A stretch of DNA of 64,000 nucleotides from JAPPLB01 sp965204095. Lineage in GTDB: Bacteria > Acidobacteriota > Terriglobia > Bryobacterales > UBA6623. The stretch is from positions 3,720,001 through 3,784,000 of the forward strand of contig OZ241991.1 of NCBI GenBank assembly GCA_965204095.1, read 5' to 3'. Below the pieces are notes generated by a model. It worked only from the letters and a program-made list of their open reading frames with translations. It did not search any database and had not been told where the DNA came from. Position 1 is the first letter of the stretch. Every line of letters starts with the position of its first letter. Positions 26,108 through 34,532 of the stretch are shown here, one piece after another. The translations under genes and the position numbers were made by a program.

Positions 26108-26667
26108 GTTTTCCCTCCTAACAACTTCCTCCGCACATCTCGCAAGCGCAGTCGCGCCCTGCAGACGTGCGTTCGCACCGTCGCTTGCGAAACACCCAGT
26201 ATCCGCGCCACCGACTCTTCCGGCAGACCCTCCAAGTCGCGCAACACAATCGAGGCCTGCTGTTTCTCGGGCAGCGCCGCGAGCGCTCGTGACATGATAC
26301 GCCACTCTTCAGCGTCAGCCGTCTGCTGATGTGGGCTTGGCGCCGGGTCGCGCAGTTCATGACCCGAGCGCTCAGCCATCGTCAAAGAACCCGCCGCCGA
26401 CCGCTCCCGCCGCCGATTCATGTCACGGCACACATTCACGGTGACTCGGTAGAGCCACGGCATCACGTCCTGATCCTGCTTGAGCCGGCCCAGGTGCTTG
26501 TACAAGCGCAGGTAGACCTCTTGGGCAGCGTCCTCGGCGTCTTCCGCTCTGCGCAGCAGCCGCAGGGCTGTTCGAAAAACGCGTCGCTCGTGCTGCCGGA
26601 TGAGCTGTTCGAAGGCGTCGAGATCGCCTGCTTTGGCGCGACGCAGCAGGACGGCCGTTTCTCGCAT
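26104..26667 (-). CDS. ECF RNA polymerase sigma factor
   Basis: A 187-residue sigma-70 of the ECF type. Region 2 is visible as AFEQLIRQHERRVFRTALRLL and EDAAQEVYLRLY, and region 4 as LAALPEKQQASIVLRDLEGL plus VARILGVSQATVRTHVCRAR (helix-turn-helix). The ATG at 26667 matches the usual family length. An upstream GTG at 26799 would add 44 unrelated residues, and a TTGACA box lies inside that extension. It heads an operon with its anti-sigma factor and the secretin-N-like protein; autoregulation is likely but the -35/-10 site is not clear. Confidence 0.9.
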   Translation of the reverse strand: MRETAVLLRRAKAGDLDAFEQLIRQHERRVFRTALRLLRRAEDAEDAAQEVYLRLYKHLGRLKQDQDVMPWLYRVTVNVCRDMNRRRERSAAGSLTMAERSGHELRDPAPSPHQQTADAEEWRIMSRALAALPEKQQASIVLRDLEGLPEESVARILGVSQATVRTHVCRARLRLRDVRRKLLGGKT

Positions 26668-27173
26668 CGGTTCCGCTCGCTGATCGGGTTCCACGATCAC
26701 CAGTCCGAGACATTCGCCGCGCAGAATCGATTCGTGGCCGGCCACACCGTCCGCCTTCCCTGTCAAGTAATACGTCCGCCGGGCCGTTTCCGTTGACACA
26801 AAATGTGGGTCCGTGGACGATTGCCGTGATCCGGGTTGCGTGTCATGACGGCTCGCGTTTTGCCGATAGCCGGCCGTTCTTCGCAGCCGATGGGTCCGCA
26901 GGCCCTTGATGTCTCGGTGTGTAGAAAAGGAGATGGAGAAGAGAGTGACCCTCGCCGAGCAAGGGTGGGTGTCCGCGCCGGGCGGCGCGGGTCTTCAGCC
27001 GCGCGTTTTTCTGGGTAGCGAGCGTCTTCTGCAGTGTTATGGGAAGCCTGCCGCTGTCAAAGCAGGGAAAGCGGCAGACCCCAACACCGCGTTTCGGGCT
27101 ACGGGTTCAGGCCCAAGGTCGGCCCTCTCATGCCCTTCATCTCGCCGCTTGGTGAGAACTGCAGGTCAGGCCG
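26668..27173. other. structured leader region of the sigma operon, with MITE relic
   Basis: No gene is supported. It holds several strong hairpins: CCGCGCC/GGCGCGG at 26973-26990 and CTGCCGCT/AGCGGCAG at about 27046-27075. A MITE right-end relic (27116-27165) ends GGTGAGAACTGCAGG. The hairpin-rich part between about 26900 and 27080 could be a leader RNA of the sigma gene or a small RNA, but no known RNA family is recognised. Confidence 0.5.
27116..27165. repeat. MITE right-end relic
   Basis: GGTCGGCCCTCTCATGCCC is followed by CTCGCCGCTTGGTGAGAACTGCAGG. This matches the right arm of the family (GGCCCTCTCACGCAC ... GTGGTGAGAAATGCAGG) with several changes. The left arm is absent. Confidence 0.6.
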
Positions 27174-27440
27174 TTATCTCTTCTTCTTTTTCTGGGGCTG
27201 CCCCGCCGCCCATGCGGCCTGCAGGCGCCAGCCCAGGTAACCAAAGCAAATGACCGCCAGCAGAAGGCCGGACAGGACCATGAACAGGTCGTCAATGGAT
27301 CTCACGATTTGGCCGGACAGGATCAGCCAACCGGCGACCCCCAGGCCGACGATTCCGAAGATAAGGCAGAAAAAATAGCCGCTGATGGTATCCAACATTC
27401 CTGTACTTTCTCCCATCGGCATCAAGCGAGTTCCTTCCAA
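27174..27440 (-). CDS. small membrane protein
   Basis: An 88-residue protein with two clear hydrophobic stretches (YFFCLIFGIVGLGVAGWLIL and FMVLSGLLLAVICFGYL) and a lysine-rich C-terminal end (PQKKKKR). Start ambiguous: ATG codons occur at residues 1, 7, 9 and 15, and the one at residue 15 (MLDTISGYFF) would trim the non-hydrophobic head. No family recognised. Confidence 0.6.
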   Translation of the reverse strand: MEGTRLMPMGESTGMLDTISGYFFCLIFGIVGLGVAGWLILSGQIVRSIDDLFMVLSGLLLAVICFGYLGWRLQAAWAAGQPQKKKKR

Positions 27441-27540
27441 GTATTCATTCCAAGCGGGCGGGCAAGCAGCTACGTCTACTCGTATTGTGTCGAACCGAGC
27501 CGGCGGTATGCAAACCGGACTTGACTTGACCGGTTCCGTC

Positions 27541-28509
27541 TCAGGGAGTCAACAGGATCTTGCCCGTCGTGAGCCGGCCGGCCAGGCGTTCCTGGGCTTT
27601 GGCGGCTTCCGAGAGCGGGTGTATCTCGCCGATCCGCACTTTCAGTTTACCGCTACTGGCCCACCCGAACAGGTCGGAAGACCGCTTCTCGAGATCCGCT
27701 CGCTTCGAGACGTAGTTGACAAGGCTGGGGCGCGTCATGAAGAGCGAGCCCTTCGCCGTCAATGTCAGGGGCTCGATTGCGGGCACGGGACCGCTGGCGT
27801 TGCCGTAGAAGACCATCATGCCACGGGGCCTGAGGGAGTTCATGCTGCCTTCCCATGTCGATTTGCCGACCGCGTCGTAGGCGACATCGACGCCGACGCC
27901 GTCGGTCAACTGCTTGACCTCTTCGAGGAAGTCCTTTTCGGTGTAGAGGATGACTTCGTCGGCGCCTGCCTCGCGGACCAGAGCCGCTTTCTCTTCGGTG
28001 GAGCAGGTGGCGATGATCCGCGCGCCGCGCATCTTCGCGACCTGAACGAGAATCAGCCCAACCCCTCCCGCCGCGGCGTGGACGAGCGCCGTGTGCCCCT
28101 CGCCGAGAGGAAAGGTCGAATGGGTCAGGTAGTGCACCGTCATTCCCTGCACCATCAGGGCGGCGGCGGTCGCCGCGTCGATGCCGTCCGGAACACTGAC
28201 CAGCCGATGGGCGGGAACGGCTGCGTATTCGGCATATCCGCCCAGGACGCCGCAATAGGCTACGCGATCGCCAGGCTGCACGTTGGTGACTTCCGAGCCC
28301 ACCGCCGTCACGACGCCGGCGGCCTCCTGTCCGTCCGTGAAGGGCAAGTCGGTTTTGTAAAGACCGGTGCGGAAGTAGATATCGATGAAATTGATGCCGG
28401 CGACGTCGATCTTGACGATCGCCTGGTCGGGTTTGGGTTGGGGCTCGGGGATGTCCTCGTAAGTGAGCACTTCCGGGCCACCATGCCGATGCACACGAAC
28501 AGCTTTCAT
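27541..28509 (-). CDS. zinc-free quinone oxidoreductase (NADPH, QOR-type MDR)
   Basis: A 322-residue medium-chain dehydrogenase/reductase beginning MKAVRVHRHGGPEVLTYEDIP. It has the quinone oxidoreductase pattern: GINFIDIYFRTG, the QOR block VHAAAGGVGLILVQ for NADPH binding, and a C-terminal TTGKILLTP. The zinc-binding residues of alcohol dehydrogenases are missing. It should reduce quinones one electron at a time with NADPH. An upstream in-frame extension to 28677 has no conservation and is rejected. No operon partner. Confidence 0.9.
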   Translation of the reverse strand: MKAVRVHRHGGPEVLTYEDIPEPQPKPDQAIVKIDVAGINFIDIYFRTGLYKTDLPFTDGQEAAGVVTAVGSEVTNVQPGDRVAYCGVLGGYAEYAAVPAHRLVSVPDGIDAATAAALMVQGMTVHYLTHSTFPLGEGHTALVHAAAGGVGLILVQVAKMRGARIIATCSTEEKAALVREAGADEVILYTEKDFLEEVKQLTDGVGVDVAYDAVGKSTWEGSMNSLRPRGMMVFYGNASGPVPAIEPLTLTAKGSLFMTRPSLVNYVSKRADLEKRSSDLFGWASSGKLKVRIGEIHPLSEAAKAQERLAGRLTTGKILLTP

Positions 28510-28574
28510 AGGGGAACCTGCAGAAGACCGTACAGCGAATGGAAGTGAAATTGTATCAGAGCGCGTCGAGCAGG

Positions 28575-28943
28575 CTAGGTTCCGGCTTCGACTCGAACGT
28601 CGCGGGCCGTGAGGCGCGGAAGGACATCGTCGTTGATGACTCTCCCGACGATGTTGACGGCGCTTGCCGCACGGCACTCGTCACCTTCGCTGGCCGGGGT
28701 AGGTCCCCAGAAGACACAAAGGCAGTGACCGGCGGGCCAGTAAGCGACGGTTCCGGGCTCGACAACGGCTCGGGCGCTTTCTTCCTGGGGGGCTTGGACG
28801 GGAATCTCGAAGTAGATTTCGCCGCCCCAGTAGTTGCCGCGGGCGTCGATGGGTAGCGCGGCGTGGATGAGGTTAGCCGTCGGCGAGCCGTTCCACTCGC
28901 AGTCGAGCACGATGTCGCCTACGCGAATGCTGACGTTGTACAT
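28575..28943 (-). CDS. cyclophilin-like family protein
   Basis: A 122-residue protein with the pattern of the bacterial cyclophilin-like (TM1367-type) family: IVLDCEWNGSPTANLIHAALPI, GNYWGGEIYFEIPV, GTVAYWPAGHCLCVFWGPTP. The fold is known, but a peptidyl-prolyl isomerase activity has not been generally shown. The ATG at 28943 is preferred because GGGAG lies seven bases ahead; an ATG six bases further upstream sits too close to it. Monocistronic in appearance. Confidence 0.75.
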   Translation of the reverse strand: MYNVSIRVGDIVLDCEWNGSPTANLIHAALPIDARGNYWGGEIYFEIPVQAPQEESARAVVEPGTVAYWPAGHCLCVFWGPTPASEGDECRAASAVNIVGRVINDDVLPRLTARDVRVEAGT

Positions 28944-29214
28944 GGCCATGCTCCCTTTCCGGTCAGCGGCCGTTCGCAAGACGCCGTCTGAATCCTGCAA
29001 GAGCCGTTCGAGCGAACTGTTTCAGCCTGCCCATGAGACTCGAGGTCGTTGTCGAGGCCCAAGTCGAATCGGAGGAAAAGTTATCCACTTGTCGGCCAGA
29101 CGATACTATCGAAACTCGAAGCGGATGGGCTGACATTCGCAGGCAATGTAGGCAGTGGAGGCAGCTAATCCGCCCCGTCGATGCTTGTGGTCTGAGGATC
29201 TGACCTGCGATGAT

Positions 29215-30099
29215 TCAGCCGCGGAGCCGTCTACGAATCTGCTCCTCGAGCTTCTGCTTCTCTTCGATCTCTTCCTTCAACTCTTCCGCTTCCGTCTTCA
29301 GGTCCTCGTCGTCGGACTCGAGAGCCGGCTCGATAGACTTCATGGCTTGCATGACGAGGATCTTCTCGATGTCGGGAAGATTCAAATGCGTGCGGTCGAA
29401 CAACTCCGACACGATCCACATCGTGCGGCCGAGCGCGTTCATGAAGTTCTGCCGGGGCACTTCGACGGTGCCTGCATCGAACTTGGCTCGGGCAGCGTTG
29501 ACATCCTCTCCTTCTCCAGCGAGCAGTACGGCTTGCAGGATCACTCCGCGCTCGACGACCTGTTGGGTTGCATTCGCCTGCTGGTCCTCGTTGAGAACCT
29601 CGCCTCCCTCCAGGCGCAGGGCCAGCGGGGAATCGTTCGGACTACCGGATGGGAAGGCGAAGTCCAGCAGAATGTTGGCGTCGTCGGAGAATAGCTTCTG
29701 ATACTTCGGCAGCGATTCGGCTAGATCGATGGCGTACTGGCGGGAGTCACGCTGATTCTGCTGAATGCCGTTCTGGAACCTGGAGGACTGGGCATTGTTG
29801 GTCTCGGCACCTGTGGAATAGATGTCACTGAGCTCGCGATATGCTCTCGACAGACCGCTGAGGACGACGATGCGCCAGACCGCGGCTCGCTTTTGCCATT
29901 CACTCTCTGTGTCGGCGAGCTTGTCGAGGTGTTCCTGTGTCTTGACGTAGTCGGCAGCGGCGAAGTTCTCCTGAGCAGCGAGCCAGAGCCATTCGGGCGA
30001 ACCCTGCACGGGACCTCCGGAACCTCCACCAGAGCAGGCGGAGAGCAAGAGCAGGCATCCAAGTATCGTGGCGTGAAACGGGGCATATTTGGTTTGCAT
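29215..30099 (-). CDS. lipoprotein with helical C-terminal coiled coil
   Basis: A 294-residue exported lipoprotein with lipobox LLLLSACSGGG and an excellent AGGAGG ribosome site. The mature part is helical, with an acidic coiled-coil tail (LESDDEDLKTEAEELKEEIE... ending in basic RRRLRG). The middle suggests TPR-like helices (EWLWLAAQENFAAADYVKTQ). No family is recognised. It stands alone, with the thiC gene divergent from it. Confidence 0.7.
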   Translation of the reverse strand: MQTKYAPFHATILGCLLLLSACSGGGSGGPVQGSPEWLWLAAQENFAAADYVKTQEHLDKLADTESEWQKRAAVWRIVVLSGLSRAYRELSDIYSTGAETNNAQSSRFQNGIQQNQRDSRQYAIDLAESLPKYQKLFSDDANILLDFAFPSGSPNDSPLALRLEGGEVLNEDQQANATQQVVERGVILQAVLLAGEGEDVNAARAKFDAGTVEVPRQNFMNALGRTMWIVSELFDRTHLNLPDIEKILVMQAMKSIEPALESDDEDLKTEAEELKEEIEEKQKLEEQIRRRLRG

Positions 30100-30286
30100 G
30101 GGAGCCTCCTGGCGAACATGGTCTAGCACAGGTGTGGCGGAATCGCAAGGGCAATATGCTCCCTCCACAGAAGGGGCCCTGTCGATTGGGGAGGGAAGAG
30201 TGAGGCCAATTGTGTGTTTGCTGGCGGGTTTGGGATTCGAGGTACATGTGTTTGCCTGCACCCTGGACCGGTGACATAATGAGTGC

Positions 30287-30310
30287 TTGCCTGTGCTCCT
30301 GCTCAGGCAA
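30287..30310 (+). promoter_or_regulatory. hairpin in the thiC leader
   Basis: TTGCCTG and CAGGCAA form a perfect 7-bp stem with a 10-base loop. The stem ends 14 bases before the thiC ATG and two bases before its GAGGTG ribosome site. No TPP-riboswitch motif (CTGAGA and a downstream partner) is seen in the leader. The hairpin could affect ribosome access, but a role is only inferred. Confidence 0.45.
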
Positions 30311-30323
30311 CCGAGGTGTTCGA

Positions 30324-31709
30324 ATGCGCGCAGCATGGGTAGCACGTCGAATCGACGATCCCATCCGTACCCAGATGCACTACGCCCGCCGAGGGGAGAT
30401 CACCCCAGAGATGGAGTACGTCGCTCGGCGGGAGAACCTCACTCCGGAGTCGATCCGCGACGAGGTCGCGCGAGGCCGGATGATCATCCCCGCCAATCTG
30501 CGTCACACCAATCTCGAGCCCATGTGCATCGGAGTCGCCTCGAAGTGTAAGGTCAACTCGAACATCGGCAATTCGGCGGTAACTTCCGAAATCGAGCAGG
30601 AACTCGAAAAGCTCGAATACTCCGTCAAGTACGGCGCCGACACCGTCATGGACCTGTCTACCGGCGGTGATATCCCGCGCATTCGCCGGGCGATCATTGA
30701 TCATTCGCCGGTTCCCATCGGTACCGTGCCGATCTACGAAGCGCTCACCCGCGTCAACGGCAAGATCGCGGATCTCTCCTGGTCGGTCATGCGCGACGTC
30801 ATCGCCGAGCAGGCCGAACAGGGCGTCGATTACATGACGATCCACGCCGGCGTGCTCATCCAGTATGTTCCGCTCGCCGTCAAGCGCATCACGGGCATCG
30901 TTAGCCGAGGCGGCTCGCTGCTCGCCGAGTGGATGGTCCGTCACCATCAGCAGAACATGCTGTATGAGAACTTCGACGAAATCTGCAAGATCTTCCAGAA
31001 GTACGATGTCAGCTTCTCGCTCGGTGACGGTCTGCGGCCCGGTTCGATTGCCGACGCCAGCGACGACGCCCAATTCGCCGAGCTCGAAACTCTCGGTGAA
31101 TTGACGAGAAAAGCCTGGGAGTACGACGTACAGGTGATGATCGAAGGTCCCGGCCACATCCCGATGGACCAGATCAAGCTGCAAGTCGACAAGGAGAACG
31201 AGATCTGTAACGAGGCGCCCTTCTACACCTTAGGGCCGCTCGTCACCGACATCGCGCCCGGCTACGACCACATCACCTCCGCCATCGGCGCCGCCATGAT
31301 CGGCTGGCACGGCGCTTCCATGCTCTGCTACGTGACTCCGAAAGAGCATCTCGGTCTGCCGAACAAAGACGACGTCAAACAGGGATTGATCGCCTACAAG
31401 ATCGCCGCCCACGCCGCCGATGTCGCCCGTCACCGCCCCGGAGCGCGCGACCGCGACGACGCCCTCTCGAAAGCCCGCTTCGAGTTCGACTGGGAACGGC
31501 AGTTCGACCTCTCCCTCGACCCGGAAACCGCCCGCTCCATGCACGATGAGACGCTGCCGGAAGAGGGCTACAAATCTGCTCGCTTCTGCTCGATGTGTGG
31601 CCCCAACTATTGTTCGATGAACATCTCCTCCCGCGTCGCCGAGTTCACCATGGAAGATGCCGAGCAGGTGCTCAAGAAGCAGGAGTTGGTTTCGATCGCC
31701 GGCGACTGA
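30324..31709 (+). CDS. thiC: phosphomethylpyrimidine synthase
   Basis: A 461-residue radical SAM enzyme that turns aminoimidazole ribotide into HMP phosphate for thiamin. Core motifs are present: the start RTQMHYARRGEITPEM, IPANLRHTNLEPMCIG, DTVMDLSTGGDI, and the C-terminal [4Fe-4S] site CSMCGPNYC. This is the short form without the N-terminal domain of the E. coli enzyme. The ATG follows a GAGGTG ribosome site. No other thi gene lies nearby. Confidence 0.95.
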   Translation: MRAAWVARRIDDPIRTQMHYARRGEITPEMEYVARRENLTPESIRDEVARGRMIIPANLRHTNLEPMCIGVASKCKVNSNIGNSAVTSEIEQELEKLEYSVKYGADTVMDLSTGGDIPRIRRAIIDHSPVPIGTVPIYEALTRVNGKIADLSWSVMRDVIAEQAEQGVDYMTIHAGVLIQYVPLAVKRITGIVSRGGSLLAEWMVRHHQQNMLYENFDEICKIFQKYDVSFSLGDGLRPGSIADASDDAQFAELETLGELTRKAWEYDVQVMIEGPGHIPMDQIKLQVDKENEICNEAPFYTLGPLVTDIAPGYDHITSAIGAAMIGWHGASMLCYVTPKEHLGLPNKDDVKQGLIAYKIAAHAADVARHRPGARDRDDALSKARFEFDWERQFDLSLDPETARSMHDETLPEEGYKSARFCSMCGPNYCSMNISSRVAEFTMEDAEQVLKKQELVSIAGD

Positions 31710-31715
31710 CCGCTC

Positions 31716-32708
31716 CTACAGCGGCACGGTATTCTCAGCCACGTAGCGGTCCGCGTACGACTGCGGAGGGCCGATGTAGTGGAAGTACTCGCCGTACTCC
31801 AGACCATGCTTCTGCCCACGTTCACGGTCGCGGCGTAACACGATGTGTTTCGTGTACTGAAGATTTGCCGTATCGTCATCCTCGCCGAGCAACGGTAACC
31901 GCTTGCCTTCAGCGGCGAGCTTCCTGCGGAGGCGCGCCCCATTGTCACCCGCGGGCCCCTGGGTGACGTTCGCGACGTTCACGTAGGCTTTCTTGTCGAT
32001 ATAGTCGCTTATGTCGACGACGCGGTTGGTGAGTTGCGGCCCCCGCGAGAAGTAATAGCGCTCCTTGACGGCATACGGTTCCAGTCCGGCCTTGAAGTGC
32101 TCAGGGTAGTCCCACTTCGATCCGCACATCCAAGCCGCTGCTGCGGCGGCCTTTGCCGTCGTGTAGTGGTCCGGATTGCGCTCATAGAGCCCTGAAGGAT
32201 CGTACACCAGCATCGTGTCCACTTTGTACAGTCGAAACAGGAAGATCAGCCGGGCCCGCATCTCCAGCATCTGCGCACCGTCCATGATGTGGTTGCGGTA
32301 GAGCAGGAACTCCACGTCCTTCAACCCCATGCGCCGCGCAACCTCGCGAGTGTCCAGTTCGTTGTTACGGATCACTTCGCCGAACGTCGCGCCCCGGCCC
32401 GCCATCTCATCGTTCGACATGTTGATCAGGATGCCCTCGTACCCCTCGTCGATGAGCTTCAAGACCGTGCCACCAGCGTAGATCGGGATGTCGTCGCAAT
32501 GAGGCTGGATCGCCGCCAGCATCTTGCCCTTGTGGGGTTTGCCGGCTTGCTTCCGCTCCACAACGATTTCGTCCACATGCCAGTCGGTCGAACTCCCCCC
32601 GCCCGGATCGGAGAACCGCTTCGTAGCTTTCCGGTCTTGTGCGGACGCGCCCGCGCCCACCATGGCGCCACCCGCGAGAGAGCTGCCAAGGAATCGTCTG
32701 CGTTTCAT
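31716..32708 (-). CDS. Tat-exported PIG-L family deacetylase
   Basis: A 330-residue enzyme with a twin-arginine leader (MKRRRFLGSSLAGGAMVGAGA). It has the zinc site PHCDDIPIYAGG (the usual AHPDD is PHCDD) and a further metal His in NPDHYTTAKA. PIG-L enzymes remove acetyl groups from N-acetylglucosaminyl compounds. The ATG at 32708 has AGGAGG five bases ahead. It converges with thiC with only six bases between the stops. Substrate unknown. Confidence 0.85.
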   Translation of the reverse strand: MKRRRFLGSSLAGGAMVGAGASAQDRKATKRFSDPGGGSSTDWHVDEIVVERKQAGKPHKGKMLAAIQPHCDDIPIYAGGTVLKLIDEGYEGILINMSNDEMAGRGATFGEVIRNNELDTREVARRMGLKDVEFLLYRNHIMDGAQMLEMRARLIFLFRLYKVDTMLVYDPSGLYERNPDHYTTAKAAAAAAWMCGSKWDYPEHFKAGLEPYAVKERYYFSRGPQLTNRVVDISDYIDKKAYVNVANVTQGPAGDNGARLRRKLAAEGKRLPLLGEDDDTANLQYTKHIVLRRDRERGQKHGLEYGEYFHYIGPPQSYADRYVAENTVPL

Positions 32709-32774
32709 GAGATCCTCCTGATTCATGAGCGATTCGGATAAGGAATCCTCCGGTCACCGAATCCTGGAAAACAG

Positions 32775-32812
32775 CCGGCATTTTTACCACCTGTGGAGGT
32801 GAAGAATGCAGG
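32775..32812. repeat. MITE-end mini hairpin
   Basis: CCGGCATTTTTACCAC and GAGGTGAAGAATGCAGG face each other with only five bases between, flanked on the right by CTAG. It looks like the two end repeats of a MITE with the whole interior lost. The two arms still pair over most of their length. Confidence 0.65.
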
Positions 32813-32940
32813 CTAGTCCCGCCCCCGCCCAAGTGCGGATCAATCACGGCTAAAACCCACGTCGTGCCTTTCGTCCTACCTCTTCCGTACCGTCGCACCG
32901 GCCTCGTTTCGACCTATCCGCGGCGAGGATCATGGGTGTT
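32813..32940. repeat. repeat R2, copy a
   Basis: From CTAGTCCCGCCCCCGCCCAAG onwards the sequence matches that at 50487-50615 closely. The inner part is bounded by AAAACCCACG and CATGGGTGTT, a slightly decayed inverted pair. Not coding. Confidence 0.8.
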
Positions 32941-33125
32941 TCAAGTCAGCACGATGCCTGCCGGGAAGCAGCCCTTGCCCAAAGATCTGAGCAAAAGCCG
33001 GCCGACGGCCGCTCGGCAGCCTTCAGCGACTTCGGCCGCTTCATTTGGCGCCTCAGGCCCCCGCGTGGCCGCAAGTCCATGTCGGAAGTGATTTCTCGAA
33101 CCGCGTCAGCGGCGATCAACGCCGA

Positions 33126-33908
33126 TCAACTGTCGCCGCGGGCCTCCCGGAGGTCGGCAGCCAGGACTTTCACGGAGTTCCAGAGCAGGACGGCTTCGTT
33201 CGAGCAGCCGATGAGCTGGATTCCCTTTGCCATCCACATCTTGGCGAGTTGAGGGCTGCGAACCTGAATGCCGGTCCACTTATTGTGGTGTCGGCAGCAC
33301 TCGATCACGTGCTCGATACCGGCGATGAGCTTGGGGTTTTCGAATTCGCCGCCGACACCGAGGGAGATCGAAAGGTCGGCAGGGCCGACCAGCAGTACAT
33401 CGACGCCGGGAACGGCCGCCATCTCGTCACAGCAATCGAGGGCCTTCTGGGTTTCGACTTGAGAAACGACGAGGGTCTCTCGGTTGATGTGCTCGATGGC
33501 TTCGGGGAAGCTGGTCGCCTCGTAGCCGAGTTGTTGCGGCATGAGTCCGTAGCCTCGAATGCCGATTGGCGGGTACTTCGCCCAACTGACAGCTTCTGCG
33601 AGGCGTTCGGGGTCTTCGACGCGCGGGAAGATGACACCTTCCGCGCCCTGATCGAGCGCTCGGGCGACGAGCGTATATTGCAGGTCGGAGACGCGCACGA
33701 TCGGCGTAATGGGTGTCAGCAGGGCGGTCCGCACGAGGTCTTGAATGACTGAAGTGGTGAAACCGCCGTGCTCGGTATCGGTGAAGATCCAGTCAAGGCC
33801 GGCTGCGGCGAACATTCGGGGAATCTCGGCGGAGCCGAGCTGGGCGAGGCCGCATCCGAGTGCGGGCTTGCCTTGTTGGAGGAGTTGTCGGGTTCGGTTG
33901 GGGCGCAT
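33126..33908 (-). CDS. HpcH/HpaI-family class II aldolase
   Basis: A 260-residue aldolase of the citrate-lyase beta/HpaI fold. Motifs include WIFTDTEHGGF, the metal site VVSQVETQKAL and VDVLLVGPADLSISLG, with RGYG in the loop. The family cleaves 2-keto-3-deoxy acids such as 4-hydroxy-2-oxoheptanedioate or 2-keto-3-deoxy-rhamnonate; the exact substrate is not fixed by sequence. No operon partner is present. Confidence 0.88.
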   Translation of the reverse strand: MRPNRTRQLLQQGKPALGCGLAQLGSAEIPRMFAAAGLDWIFTDTEHGGFTTSVIQDLVRTALLTPITPIVRVSDLQYTLVARALDQGAEGVIFPRVEDPERLAEAVSWAKYPPIGIRGYGLMPQQLGYEATSFPEAIEHINRETLVVSQVETQKALDCCDEMAAVPGVDVLLVGPADLSISLGVGGEFENPKLIAGIEHVIECCRHHNKWTGIQVRSPQLAKMWMAKGIQLIGCSNEAVLLWNSVKVLAADLREARGDS

Positions 33909-34018
33909 GAGAGGTTAACAGTATCGCAGAGAAGCCTTTCCGCACATCCAGCGTTGCATTTGGGCAGCAAGGATGTCTAGGATGGCAGCGGAACGTCTCA
34001 AGATCAGGAGGTGCCGCA

Positions 34019-34360
34019 ATGCGTCGACGAATGTTCGTTGTTCTGATTTCGGTCACCTTTTTGGCCGTAAGCGCTGCCGCGCAAGTGCCGCGCCTGAACT
34101 CTGTGGAACCAGCGAACGGCAAAGCCGGTGACGAATTGGTTGCACAGGGCCAAAGCCTCGATGAGAACACCGTAGCGGATTTGTTCCTGACCGACGGCAC
34201 GAACGACCACAAGGTGAAGATGGTCGAGCAGAAGGCCGATTCGATTCGGTTTGCTGTTCCCAAGATCAAACCGGGCCGCTACAGCCTGATGCTGCTGACC
34301 AAGGGAGTGAGCCCGGCCTATCTGCAGCAACCGGTTTTTTGCACGGTAGACGAGGAATAG
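34019..34360 (+). CDS. small exported IPT/TIG-domain protein
   Basis: A 113-residue protein with a signal peptide (FVVLISVTFLAVSAAA) and a single immunoglobulin-like IPT/TIG domain (PRLNSVEPANGKAGDELVAQG ... GRYSLMLL). It has a strong AGGAGGTG ribosome site. The role is probably a cell-surface or periplasmic binding or structural module; no partner is visible. Confidence 0.75.
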   Translation: MRRRMFVVLISVTFLAVSAAAQVPRLNSVEPANGKAGDELVAQGQSLDENTVADLFLTDGTNDHKVKMVEQKADSIRFAVPKIKPGRYSLMLLTKGVSPAYLQQPVFCTVDEE

Positions 34361-34370
34361 GCGGAGCACA

Positions 34371-34389
34371 GCGGGACACAGGGTCCCGC
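34371..34389 (+). terminator. candidate hairpin after the IPT-domain gene
   Basis: GCGGGAC and GTCCCGC form a 7-bp stem around ACAGG, ten bases beyond the stop. There is no T run, so Rho-independent termination is uncertain. Confidence 0.4.
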
Positions 34390-34532
34390 CCGCCCTGCTG
34401 ATGTACGCCACGGTGTCGGCTCCGGCGCCGCGGGGAGGCTTGCAGGCTGGGCTTGGCGAGGTTCCCATCATCACACCGACGGCTTCTGATGCGGCAACGG
34501 TCCGCCCGGACAAGGCCTGGACGGAGCGCGCC

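Larger units (their letters stand above)
32709..33125. other. gene-free stretch with two repeats
   Basis: The stretch holds a mini-hairpin related to the MITE ends (32775-32812), repeat R2 copy a (32813-32940), and about 185 bases (32941-33125) of sequence with no recognised gene. Nothing here looks coding. Confidence 0.6.

Noticed and set aside
29085..29100. TTATCCACT as a DnaA box and possible origin
   Set aside because: Only one such box is present, with no cluster, AT-rich unwinding region or dnaA/dnaN gene nearby.
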